A stretch of 42,222 nucleotides of DNA, taken from contig NW_001865074.1 in NCBI RefSeq assembly GCF_000002865.3, forward strand, positions 3,425 to 45,646. Reading direction: 5' to 3'. Both the position numbers and the translations under genes were made by a program. The DNA comes from Monosiga brevicollis MX1. Lineage: Eukaryota > Opisthokonta > Choanoflagellata > Craspedida > Salpingoecidae. Below, one piece after another: positions 1 through 9,429 of the stretch (its first letter is position 1; every line of letters begins with the position of its first letter). The notes beneath the pieces are model-generated. The model worked only from the letters and a program-made list of their open reading frames with translations, was not told where the DNA came from and did no database searches.

Positions 1-650
1 AGGCACCAGCGAGAGCAAGTGCAAGCCGGTACATGGGCTCAAAAGTGACGTACGAATGTGATCAAAATAGTGCGCCTCGCCGTGCCAAGTGGGCTTGGCA
101 AAGTTGGTGTATCGCCTCAGTAGCGGGCTTTGCTCCAACCAGGAGGCTAGCTCGCCCGTGCCTGAATCAACCAAGGAGCCCAGTCTGAGATGATTCGACG
201 AACAAAAAATGCAGCAATAACCCCATGGTTGGACCTGACGTAGCCTTCCAAAGGCTGGCAACGAGCAAAAAGAACACTCGCACAGACACGGCGGTTGAAA
301 AATCAAAATCAAGACTGACCCGCTTTCATGGCCCCAATGATGAGGAAGGACGGCAAACAGGCCGCTTTGAAAGAGGAGGAGCTGTCGTCGCTCATGCACA
401 CCCCCGCATCAAGTTGATCTGGGCTGATGTTCTGGCTTGAACGCAGCAAAGGCCGTTGCTTCATGCCAATGGTCGAAACGTTGTTGAGCAGCAACACGTC
501 GCGGATATCAGCCGGATCTTGACTCTCCCAGACCTCGCCCTCGAACCATTCCGGCGCTTCAAACTCGAAATCCAGCACGGCACCACCAGCCACCCAATCG
601 ACCATGCCCAAGCTCAGGCCCAGGCCCAGGGCGACAGCCAGACACCGCAT
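1..650 (-). CDS. Sulfotransferase, left tandem copy (5' part, runs off the window)
   Basis: This is the 5' part of a sulfotransferase gene that reads leftward and leaves the window. Exon 1 is 650..320 and exon 2 is 161..54. The intron is 319..162, with a GTCAGT donor and a CAG acceptor. The start codon at 650 opens a hydrophobic signal peptide (MRCLAVALGLGL). Exon 1 ends in the 5'-phosphosulfate loop, which continues across the splice as KAGTGELASWL; this is the PAPS-binding Lys-x-Gly-Thr motif. Exon 2 ends at a GTACGT donor; later exons lie beyond base 1. Exon 1 differs from the right-hand copy by only about two residues in 113 (Gly/Arg, Glu/Lys), whereas exon 2 carries at least four substitutions. 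The visible part is intact and shows no sign of decay. Family assignment is firm; the acceptor substrate, probably a glycan in the Golgi, is not known. Confidence 0.85.
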
Positions 651-769
651 TTTCTCGCTCTCTCAAAGAGTCGCGCGACATCCACACGCCCTTTGAAAAG
701 GAAAAAATAAAAAAAATAACGTTTCAAGCCGCCTTCGCTTCTCAAAATGATTGGATGCATGCAAAGCTT

Positions 770-784
770 GATGATTTGCTGACA
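770..784 (-). promoter_or_regulatory. Shared 15-bp upstream element, left sulfotransferase copy
   Basis: The sequence GATGATTTGCTGACA (plus strand) lies about 120 bp upstream of the left copy's start codon. The identical 15-mer sits at 2996-3010, about 90 bp upstream of the right copy. Much of the sequence between each element and its gene has diverged, so the duplication included the promoter and this block may be under constraint. A regulatory role is inference. Confidence 0.4.
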
Positions 785-826
785 TTCTGGTCTTGTGAGG
801 TTCTCTTCCGCACACACACACGCCAC

Positions 827-868
827 GTACCACGGACCACGTACCACGGACCACGTACCACGGACCAC
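827..868. repeat. 14-bp minisatellite, three perfect copies
   Basis: The unit GTACCACGGACCAC occurs three times in direct tandem (827-840, 841-854, 855-868). It is followed to about 955 by an imperfect CTA/TAC-rich tract. It lies in the 478-bp spacer between the two sulfotransferase genes, upstream of the left copy. The rest of the spacer (651-1128) holds the left gene's promoter side and the right gene's 3' flank. No other gene is seen there. Confidence 0.9.
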
Positions 869-1128
869 CTATACTATCTACGACCTACAATCTACTACCT
901 ACTACTCTCGAGTACTACTACCGACACGTACTACTTACTACCTACAACGACTATGAGTAGTGTAGAAAGAGAGCTTTTGCGCACAGAAGCATGGGAAAAC
1001 ATCTGATAGTTCAGCGAATACGATTCTGATGACCTACCCCTCAGAGGCATGCAGGTTGCGATGCGTCGCTCGATCCGCCGCCTTATTTCATAGGTACAAT
1101 TCATATGATCAGACCAGGCCACTTGATA

Positions 1129-2907
1129 TCAGAGGGAGATGTGCCAGGCTTTTCGGAGCTGTTCCTTGTCAAAAAAGTCCAGCAGGCCTTGGTTGTGGGG
1201 GCGGTAGAGGCGGTCGAGCTTTTCGCGGGTGCTTGGGCTGAGCTTCTCGTAGCGAAGCTTGTCCGCTTTGCTGCGCACGTTTTTCAGCGCGATAAAGCCC
1301 GAATCTGTGATCCTGGTCATGTTGGCATAAGGCATGCGGGGCACACCGAGAAAGTCTTCAATCTTTTCCATCTCCGCGATGGGGTTGTGCATAAACGCCT
1401 CGTGGAGAAGAACATGCAGCTGTTTGCGTGGATACAATGCGAGCACTCGGTCCAGTTGTTCGCGATAATAGCCAGTGGAGATGATGCGAAAGGCCAAGCT
1501 GCGGCTGAGGTCAATGTCAGGCCCGGTCCCGTTGCCCATGAGCATGGCAAGAAAATGGTCGTTGGAACACGGGAATGTAGCAGTTTCAAAGTCCTCCTTG
1601 CTGACGTTGGCCAGGCCCAGGCGTTGGGCAGTGTGCAAAGCCCAATCGGGCCTGCGGGCAAACACAACCCTCCCTTTGACGGCCGGGCTTTTTCCAATCA
1701 AAACAAAGCCTTGGCGACATTCTTGCTGATACTGTGAGAAGGCGCGATCCCTGCCCAACCCAGGTTAAGACAAGCTGGTGGGACATAGTTGACTCGATGC
1801 CGGCGAGCCTACAATGCTGGAAAGAAATTCGTGTGTCACAACGGACGGAACTGCTTACGTTGGGTTACGAAGGGTGGCGATCATGCGCACCGAGGGCAAT
1901 AGTCGATGCATCATTTCTAATTGGGCCTCAGTAGCCAGCAAGTAGCTAAGGCAAACGGAGGCACACACGCGACAGTGAGTTTGAATGGCTCATCATCGGG
2001 TGACGAACGTTAAAACGATTCTGAACCAAGATATCTCCCGGTCAGAAAAGCGTGCGCTTCCGATTAACACGCCCCAATTGACGCAGCACATACTTTGGTG
2101 TCTTGTCAAACGAGTGGGTGGTGCGTAGCTGATCTTTGGACTCGTATTTTGGGCCTGTCCACAAATATGAGCGCCAGGTGTCCTCTAGAGACTCGGTCGG
2201 CCCTACGTGCGCGGACGTCGTCAATGCGTTTGAACAGAAGGGGAATGAGGCCAGGTCCTAGCCAAGAACGATCGCAAGCACGGGCTCACGAGCTCAAGAG
2301 CGACGTACGAATGTAATCAAAATAGTGCGCCTCGCCGTGCCAATTGGGGTTGGCAAAGTTGGTGTACCGCCTCAGTAGCGGGCTTTGCTCCAACCAGGCG
2401 GCTAGCTCGCCCGTGCCTGAATCAACCAAGGAACCCAGTTTGAGATGATTTGACGAACAAGGAATGCAGCAATAACCCCATGGTTGGACCTGACGTAGTT
2501 GACGCTGTTGACAACGAGCAAACAGAACACTCGCACAGACACACACGGCGGTTGAAAAATCAAAATCAAGACTGACCCGCTTTCATGGCCCCAATGATGA
2601 GGAAGGACGGCAAACAGGCCGCTTTGAAAGAGGACGAGCTGTCGTCGCTCATGCACACCCCCGCATCAAGTTGATCTGGGCTGATGTTCTGGCTTGAACG
2701 CAGCAAAGGCCGTTGCTTCATGCCAATGGTCGAAACGTTGTTGAGCAGCAAGACGTCGCGGATATCAGCCGGATCTTGACTCTCCCAGACCTCGCCCTCG
2801 AACCATTCCGGCGCTTTAAACTCGAAATCCAGCACGGCACGACCAGCCACCCAATCGACCATGCCCAAGCTCAGGCCCAGGCCCAGGGCGACAGCCAGAC
2901 ACCGCAT
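1129..2907 (-). CDS. Secretory-pathway sulfotransferase, complete five-exon gene
   Basis: The enzyme is predicted to transfer sulfate from PAPS to a glycan or protein acceptor in the Golgi. Exons, in order of translation: 2907..2577, 2416..2309, 2202..2069, 1926..1859, 1750..1129 (420 aa, one open frame). The exon 3 donor is the least certain boundary. An N-terminal hydrophobic segment (signal peptide or anchor) is followed by the 5'-PSB loop GAMKAGTGELAAWL at residues ~107-120, then HYFDYI, FDKTPKYV, and the 3'-phosphate site TLRNPTDRAFSQY with its Arg and Ser. The C-terminal part has GYYREQLDRVLALYP and FLGVPRM, as in NDST/heparan-type and bacterial Sulfotransfer families. The gene lies head to tail with a near-identical copy to its left. 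An in-frame Met 27 codons upstream (2988) is less likely because the left copy lacks it and Met-2907 begins the signal peptide directly. The substrate cannot be read from the sequence. Confidence 0.88.
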
Positions 2908-2995
2908 TCTCTCGCTCTCTCTCTCGCTCAAAAGGGATCGCGCGCACCGCCCGGACCATCCTCCGCAAATAGCCTGTCCGCTTGACATAAAAATA

Positions 2996-3010
2996 GATGA
3001 TTTGCTGACA
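2996..3010 (-). promoter_or_regulatory. Shared 15-bp upstream element, right sulfotransferase copy
   Basis: This block is identical to 770-784 and lies about 90 bp upstream of the start codon at 2907. See that entry. It sits just before the GT/GA microsatellites of the divergent gap. Confidence 0.4.
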
Positions 3011-3030
3011 ATAAATTGTTCTGTTCTCTC

Positions 3031-3031
<1 letters not shown>

Positions 3032-3064
<33 letters not shown>

Positions 3065-3178
3065 TGGCGTAACTTTTGAAGAGAGAGAGAGAGAGAGATT
3101 TAGAGAGAGAGAGAGAGAGACGTTGCGTCTTGATTTGGCAGTGACGGGCCTGCACCACCACCACCACCACCACCACCA
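3032..3178. repeat. GT, GA and CAC microsatellites in a divergent promoter gap
   Basis: A (TG)n run spans 3032-3063. GA runs follow at about 3080-3098 and 3101-3120, then a (CAC)n run at about 3152-3178. The gap 2908-3352 separates the sulfotransferase gene (-) from the EXD3-like gene (+). No coding exon is seen in it. Confidence 0.95.
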
Positions 3179-3352
3179 GCACTACTACTCCTACTACTCG
3201 TGTTGCTGTTGGTGTTGATGATGATCAGGGGCAAGGTGTGGCGGGCTGGTTTGTACACTAGCGTTGGGTGCTGGGCCGATTGGGGCGGTGGTTGCATTTG
3301 ACTCCTTGATCGACCGAGCGACCGACCGAGCTACATTGGAAGGCGCCTGATA

Positions 3353-6300
3353 ATGGTGACCGGTAAAATGACGCCAGAGGAATGCGCCCAGCTGGAGGTG
3401 AGTGGCCATGGCTGCTTGGCTGCCTTTTTGTGTGTCCGAGCCACGGGTGTTAAGCTGCCTTCTTGCTTCCTCTGTTGAGCGTAGGCCGCCTGCGTGGCGG
3501 GCGATGCTCCAGCCATGCTTGGCGTGATCATCGCACTCTGCGTGCACTATAAGCAGAATCACGTGGCCGAGGCTCTTTTGGATTTGGAGTGCATTCGTAC
3601 AAAGCCCTTGCTCGAGACACAGGCACGAGCCGTTCAAATGCTGGCCGCACTTCCCTTGAGTGCCCGCCACCTCGGCGATGAGAACCGCACCCTCAACGTC
3701 CTCAATGTCATCCTGCGTCCCCTGGCCAAATCACTCCCTGCCCAGCTTCAGGCCCAAGTGGGTGCACTCCTAGATGAACAAGCCCAGGCGTTTGTTCGAC
3801 ATTGCCAAACCCTCGAGCCCACCGCATCCGCTGGCCTTGCGACGACCACCGCAGCAATTTCACCCACAAGCACCCCAGATGCCTCAGACCCGGGTGCACC
3901 AGATCCCTTGGCCCTCTGGCAGTACGGAATTCTCACCCCAGCCGCCCTCCAGCGCATCGCCAAGACCTGCAAGGTCAAGCGTACCCAGATCAGCGGTGAG
4001 TTGCTGGCCTCGTACGTGGACACCCTCGTGTCTCTCTATCAAAATCTTAGGGCCCACTGGACGCCCATTGAGGGTGGGCCCGCTGACATGCGCGCCGCGC
4101 GCGCTGCTGTTCAAGGCCAAGCCGCAGCGTCTCCCTCGACCTCTGGTCCGACCCCGACTCCGGGCACTGGCCCCCTGGTGGGTGACTATACCGCCTACAT
4201 CGGGCGTGAAAAGTTTGTCAAGGGCTGGCTCACCGCAGCCGCCCGCCTCATGATTCAATTCAAAGTCGGACTACAGGCCGCGCCAAATCTGTTTGAGCTC
4301 CTCCTCGAGAATAGTGCGGCTGAGGTGGCGTTTGAATTGGCCGAGCGCATCGGTCCGCATGACCCCGCCGTCCCGGCCGCCTTGGTGCGCGCCTGTCTTG
4401 ATCGCCAGCAGTTGCGCCTCGCCAATCGCGCCGTTGAAACCTTTTCCCTGCACGACGCCTTCCCCACCGTTCGGCGGCAGTATCACGAGTCCAAGATGAC
4501 TGATTTTCTCGACAAGGGCCTAGTCGAACTGGCAGCTGCGGTTGCCCAGAAGCGGGATGATCTGCGTCAGCCCTTTGTTGAGGCCCTCCTCAGTCTCGAT
4601 GAGTTTGACCTCGCCCTTCAATACCGCGATCGCTTCGGGCTTCAGAAGGAGGTGCACGTCTCTGAACAAGATGTTGCACAACATCGCGAGCAATACGCCC
4701 GAACCTACGTGTCACTGCCTTCTGCCCTCTTTCCCGCTCGCCTCATCTTTGCCCACGACGAGGCTACTCTGGCTCACGCTCAGACGGCGCTCACCACTTC
4801 TCTGACTGTGAGTCGCACCGCCGGCCTCGTGCCCATCCTGGGCCTTGATTCCGAGTGGAAACCGCGGACGCTAAGTCATGCCGACGAGCCCGTCGCCATT
4901 CTGCAACTGGCGACGCGGGACGCTTTGGTCATTCTCGATACGCTTGCCTTGCCCAGCAGCAGCTACGACCCCTGGCTTCTCCAGCTTTGGACAGATGAGA
5001 CCGTGGTCAAGACCGGCTTTGCCTTTAAAGGCGACATGACCAAGCTCCGCCACTCGGCGCCCTCGGCTCGCTGCTTTGAGGCACTCCACGCCTTTGTTGA
5101 GCTTGAGCACGCTGCCAAGGCCTACTGCGCCGATTGGGGTGCCAGTCTAGGTAGTCTCACCGCTACAGTCTTTGGTCGCCACCTTAACAAGGTCGATCGC
5201 ATGTCTGACTGGAGCCAGCGGCCGCTCACAAAGCGTCAGCTTCACTACGCTGCCTTGGACGCCTGGATCTGCGTCAAGCTGCTAGAGCGCCTTCTGACCG
5301 AGCCAGGACCCATGCACGCCTGCGATGAATTTACACGTACTGCCTCAAGCACAGATTCACAAGTGCGGGAGCGTCTGTCCCGCCTGACCGAAGTCCTCCA
5401 AGCGCGCACCCCAACCCGTGGCAAACGCCTTCCGGTGGTCAATGCACCGTTGTCCGCGCTCACGCACCACGTCATGCTTGGTGAAGAGGCCGCTGGCCAA
5501 AGTTCAGCTGCATCAACTCAGGAGCTGGTTGTGGCCCCGCAGACAGCAGATGCTGATGGCGCCGCTAATCGCCTGGTAGAGCGCCTGGCGGCCTTGCAGC
5601 TGCATTGGGATCCTGCGGTCCCCGTCGACCAGCCCTTGGGCACCGTGTCCGTGCGAAACTTTTTGCAAATTCGAGGTGTCGATACCTTGGCCGCGCCTGC
5701 CACCGATAGCGCCAAGGACACTGCCAAGCACGTGCATCTGGTCGACGTGGGCGACGTCGAGGGCGCAAGCTTGGCTGCAGCTGGTACAAGTGCCAAGAGC
5801 GTAGCTTTTCTCGCCAACGGCCAGCCCGTCGTCGTGCTATTGTTGAGCAGCAGCCGCGCCAGCAAGCCGGCCGTTGCAGCGGCGTTTGGGGTGCATAAGC
5901 GAAGCGTCCGCTTGGCCTCGCCTGCCGAATGCATATCGGTGTTTGGCTATGCCCCTGGTAGGAATAAGCGTGCGGCATTTTGATCCTTGCAGTGTCGTGG
6001 GTTGAAATTGTGCCTGAAGGAAAGAAGTGCAATCCATAATCTCAGGGCACTGTCCTTGTTTGAACTCGGCATCTCATCTGAGAATTGGTTTTCCTGCCCA
6101 CATCATTTTTCTTTGCTGCCGCAGGTACATTGCCGCCTGTGGGCCATCGTTCGCTTTGTCCCGTGCTTGTGGACGGGCGGGTGGCCGCCCAGAACGCCAC
6201 ACCCTTGACATTTGGTGGAGGGGATGTCCACATGCGGCTCCTGATTAGCTTTGAGCAGTTGCAGGGTGTGCTACCCATGGCTGTTGCGGCACTAGCTGAA

Positions 6301-6984
6301 GAGGGCGCGCCGCAGTCGGCTGTGGCGTTGCCCGCATCGGCGGTGGGTGGTGTTGGACAGCTGCGGTTTCTGACTGATGCCATGTGTGGCCGGCTCACTC
6401 GCTGGCTACGTTGCGCCGGTGTGGATACGGACATGTGTTTGAGCTATGATGTCAAGGCCGTCGTCGCCCAGGCGCGTGCGGCGGGCCGGACCGTGATCAC
6501 GTGCAGTCACAAGTATGCCAAGCAGCTGCGTGGCGTGCCTCACTTTCTATTGCATGGTGCCGACATTCGCAGTCAGTTTATTGAGGTAGCACAACACTTT
6601 GAGCTCGCCTTGGATCCTGACTCGTTCCTCTCCCGTTGCACCAAGTGTAACGGCACATTTCGCAAGGTGCCGTCGGCTGATCAGCTTGAGGGCATCATGC
6701 CTCCACGAGTCTTGGCCCGTGTTTCTGAATTTTGGCGCTGCGATAGCTGTGGGTGCATTGTCTGGAAAGGGTCCCAGTTTCGCCGCCTAACGCTGCTTTT
6801 TGAGAGTCTCTATGGGAGTCAGGACGCGGCGACTCAAGCTGCTCGGCTGAGTGTTCCGGATTTTGATGAAGGGGAGAATGACCTGGATGATGATGATGAT
6901 GATGATCTGGATGGTCTGAGTCAAGGAGAACAGGAGATTTCTTTGCCTCAAGCCAACACCTTGGGTGACTCTACTCCGCTCTAA
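3353..6984 (+). CDS. EXD3: Mut-7/EXD3-like protein: 3'-5' exonuclease, YbaK-type editing domain, Mut7-C RNase
   Basis: Exons are 3353..3397, 3485..5957 and 6125..6984 (1125 aa). The N-terminal ~440 residues are alpha-helical and resemble EXD3/Mut-7. The DEDDy exonuclease follows: LDSEW at ~468 holds the first catalytic Asp-Glu, and YAALDAW at ~602 holds the terminal Tyr and Asp. Residues ~690-900 match the YbaK/ProX editing fold, with SRASKPAVAAAFGV and then GYAPGTLPPVGH, a motif built exactly across the last intron. A Mut7-C domain starts at ~919 (LRFLTDAMCGRLTRWLR) and has two zinc-knuckle-like pairs (CTKC, CDSC). The tail is acidic, with seven Asp in a row. Mut-7 family proteins process small RNAs; YbaK proteins hydrolyse mischarged aminoacyl-tRNA. 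The start could also be Met-3368. The exon 1/exon 2 junction is inferred from a GTGAGT donor and a TAG acceptor. Confidence 0.85.
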
Positions 6985-7274
6985 GTATGATTGTTGTTTG
7001 ATGGCTTGATTGCTTCCTCGCTCCTTTGGTCTGCGACCAAGCGACCGAAGCCCGGGTGTGTCGTGACTGACAAGAAGTAAAAGTACCTGCATTATTAAGA
7101 ATTGGATTCGAGTTTTTGGGTAAGATTGACAGCCAGGTGGACAAACATGTTCGCAGGGCACTGGGAGATCATAAAACACGCCAGCAGTTGGACATCTCGG
7201 ATGTTGTGCGGATCAAGCTAAGTACTATTCTAAGTGTGCGGGGGCTGCTGCCCATCTTGAGGCAGAGGGTGCAG

Positions 7275-8591
7275 CTAGGATGGCAGTTGGGACTTGTTTG
7301 GGCCGGCAGGGGCAGGGGTCACATCGAAGGGCTCATGACGGTGCTGATTGGTGCCACTGGTTAGCATGAGAAGAAAGGCAAGGCAGATGATGCTACAGCC
7401 GGCGATTTGCAGGGGGGCGGGGATGATGCCGTGGACCTTGTAGTCCACGACAGCGTTGATTGGGGTGCCGACGATGGTGCCGATGGAGATGAAGAGGGGA
7501 TAGGTAAAGGCAATGCCAAAGTTGATCAGAAAGTTGACACACAGGGAGAGGCAGGCAGCGATGGACACGTTGGGCCAAGGGACGCTGGCATAGACAAAGG
7601 CTTCTGGTCCCAGCAGTTGCAACAGGAGTGCCACAGGCCAGAGCAAGAGGGTGTTGGCGAGGGCCAAGAGGGACATGAAAAGGCTGATGGCTCGGCCATT
7701 GGCATCGCGGAGGAAGACTTTGAGCAAGACTTTGTACGATCCCGCGCAGCAGGCGGCCAGGACGGTGAAGAGGACGCCCTGGGGGTTGAGATGCTGGAGG
7801 CGCTCAGCCACGGCTACGAGCACCACGCCCGCCACGGTGAGCGCCACGGCCAGGAGGCGGATGGCCATCCATGGCTCATGTAAAACCAGACGCGAGAGGA
7901 CATAGACGATGGCAGGTGTGGCAGCAAAAATGGCCGTCACGTCGGTAGCGCTGATGTAGATGAGAGCGCGCGAGTAGGCGTAGTTGGCCCCAACCCACAA
8001 GACCACAAAGGGAAGTGTCAGACAGAAGGCCTGAATCGTTCGCGGTGCCTGGTGCCCATCATACGCCACCCATCGCCGCCAAAAGGCCGTCGCAAGCCGC
8101 GGCGGGCCTGGCTGCGGCAGACTGGCCGAGGGATCATCGGCTGGGAGGACATCCTTGCCTGCCCATTCCGGGAGGGTGCGACCAAACTGAGACAACAAAT
8201 CGTCAAGGATGGCAGCGTGAAGGGAGGGGCTTGCAGCAGCAGCAGCGGCAGCGGCGGCGGCGGCAGCAGCACCAACAGCGGTGTGTGATGCAAGCAGCGA
8301 ATCGCGCTCGTGATTGATGGAGGGCGCGCCGGGTGGCGGCATGTGCAAGGAAGGGTGTGTCGACCCGGTTGGTGATTTTGTTGTGGTCTGGGTGTAGAGG
8401 GTGATGACGATCCACGTGATGGGGTAGAGAAGGATCAGAAAGGCGGTGGAATACCACACGGAGAAGAAGGGCGCGTCAAAGTGGCCATCCTTCAAGGCAC
8501 TCTGGGTGTACTGCGTCGATCCAACCCAAGCCACGGCAATGCCAGTCACAATCAGCACCCCGATGGCCGTTCGCCAGCCCGAGCTCACCAT
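7275..8591 (-). CDS. SLC35F: SLC35F3/F4-type drug/metabolite-transporter superfamily protein
   Basis: A single-exon gene of 438 aa with about ten hydrophobic segments. The N-terminal part (AVAWVGSTQYTQ, FDAPFFSVWYST) matches the start of human SLC35F3/F4. A 110-residue, Ala/Pro-rich cytoplasmic loop follows, containing a polyalanine run encoded by a GCC/GCT repeat near 8225-8275. The second half carries DMT-family signatures: YISATDVTAIFAATPA, VLLKVFLRD, and GTPINAVVDY near the C-terminus. SLC35F3 has been linked to thiamine transport, but the substrate here is unknown. The gene converges on the EXD3-like gene; the 290-bp gap between them (6985-7274) holds no other gene. Confidence 0.85.
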   Translation of the reverse strand: MVSSGWRTAIGVLIVTGIAVAWVGSTQYTQSALKDGHFDAPFFSVWYSTAFLILLYPITWIVITLYTQTTTKSPTGSTHPSLHMPPPGAPSINHERDSLLASHTAVGAAAAAAAAAAAAASPSLHAAILDDLLSQFGRTLPEWAGKDVLPADDPSASLPQPGPPRLATAFWRRWVAYDGHQAPRTIQAFCLTLPFVVLWVGANYAYSRALIYISATDVTAIFAATPAIVYVLSRLVLHEPWMAIRLLAVALTVAGVVLVAVAERLQHLNPQGVLFTVLAACCAGSYKVLLKVFLRDANGRAISLFMSLLALANTLLLWPVALLLQLLGPEAFVYASVPWPNVSIAACLSLCVNFLINFGIAFTYPLFISIGTIVGTPINAVVDYKVHGIIPAPLQIAGCSIICLAFLLMLTSGTNQHRHEPFDVTPAPAGPNKSQLPS

Positions 8592-8780
8592 GCTGGAGAG
8601 CCTTTGGTAGAAACAAGCAAAAGCTCAACTCCACAGCCACATCTAGGCATGCAATCAAACTCACAAGCTCCCACCCCCACCCGCCTCTTCAAAAATCACA
8701 CGACCACCACGATTAGCCAAAGCCCACCACCGCCACCACCCCTCGGGCTCTCCTCTGTCGTCGATCGATCAAACGCGAGC

Positions 8781-8816
<36 letters not shown>

Positions 8817-9429
8817 GAGAAAAAAAAAATGACGAAAAGCTCTAAAAAAATTGCTTTTAACAAACAACAGGAGGTGCTGTGTGTGTCAACGGATACACCT
8901 TAAATATCTGACATTTCTCGATCAATGTCAGATGTCAGATGAATATATGACTGCGGCATTGCCGTCATCTGCTGATGGCATAGGTAACCTCGTGAATCGT
9001 GCCGCGCAGCTGCGATCAATGTGTGCTTTGGCAAGCTGCACCACAAAGTGTTCATATACCGTATCATACCAACACTGTATACATTAACAAAACTACGAAA
9101 GGTGTGTATAGTAAGACATTAACCCAATGTCATCATTTTCCTCGAGTTGGATCACGTCAATCAAGCTCTCTCTCATTTTTTCCTTTCGACGTAAAGAGAG
9201 AGAGTGTGCCGACGCTGGTCCGGGGTCAGTGAGGAGTGAGGGGTCTGAGGGGTCGGGTCTTGGCGCGCGCAGCTGGTCCGAGGGTGGCTTGCAGACTTGT
9301 TGCATTTCTCTTGCGAGCTGCAAGTGCATCTTTGTGGCTTTGCTGTCCACGCACGCACGCATACACACCTACACACACACACACACACACACACACGCTA
9401 CGCGCTCTCTCTCTGGGAACCGCGGTCCA
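8592..9429. other. Divergent intergenic gap with GA and CA microsatellites
   Basis: The gap lies between the SLC35F gene (-) and the ABHD gene (+). It contains a GA run at about 8779-8820 followed by an A-tract, and a (CA)13 run at 9371-9396 that ends about 30 bp before the ABHD start codon. I see no coding exon, although short chance frames pass through it. Confidence 0.8.

Noticed and set aside
1105-1737. 210-residue plus-strand frame
   Set aside because: It is antisense to the last exon of the sulfotransferase gene, which has clear domain motifs; it has no recognisable features of its own.
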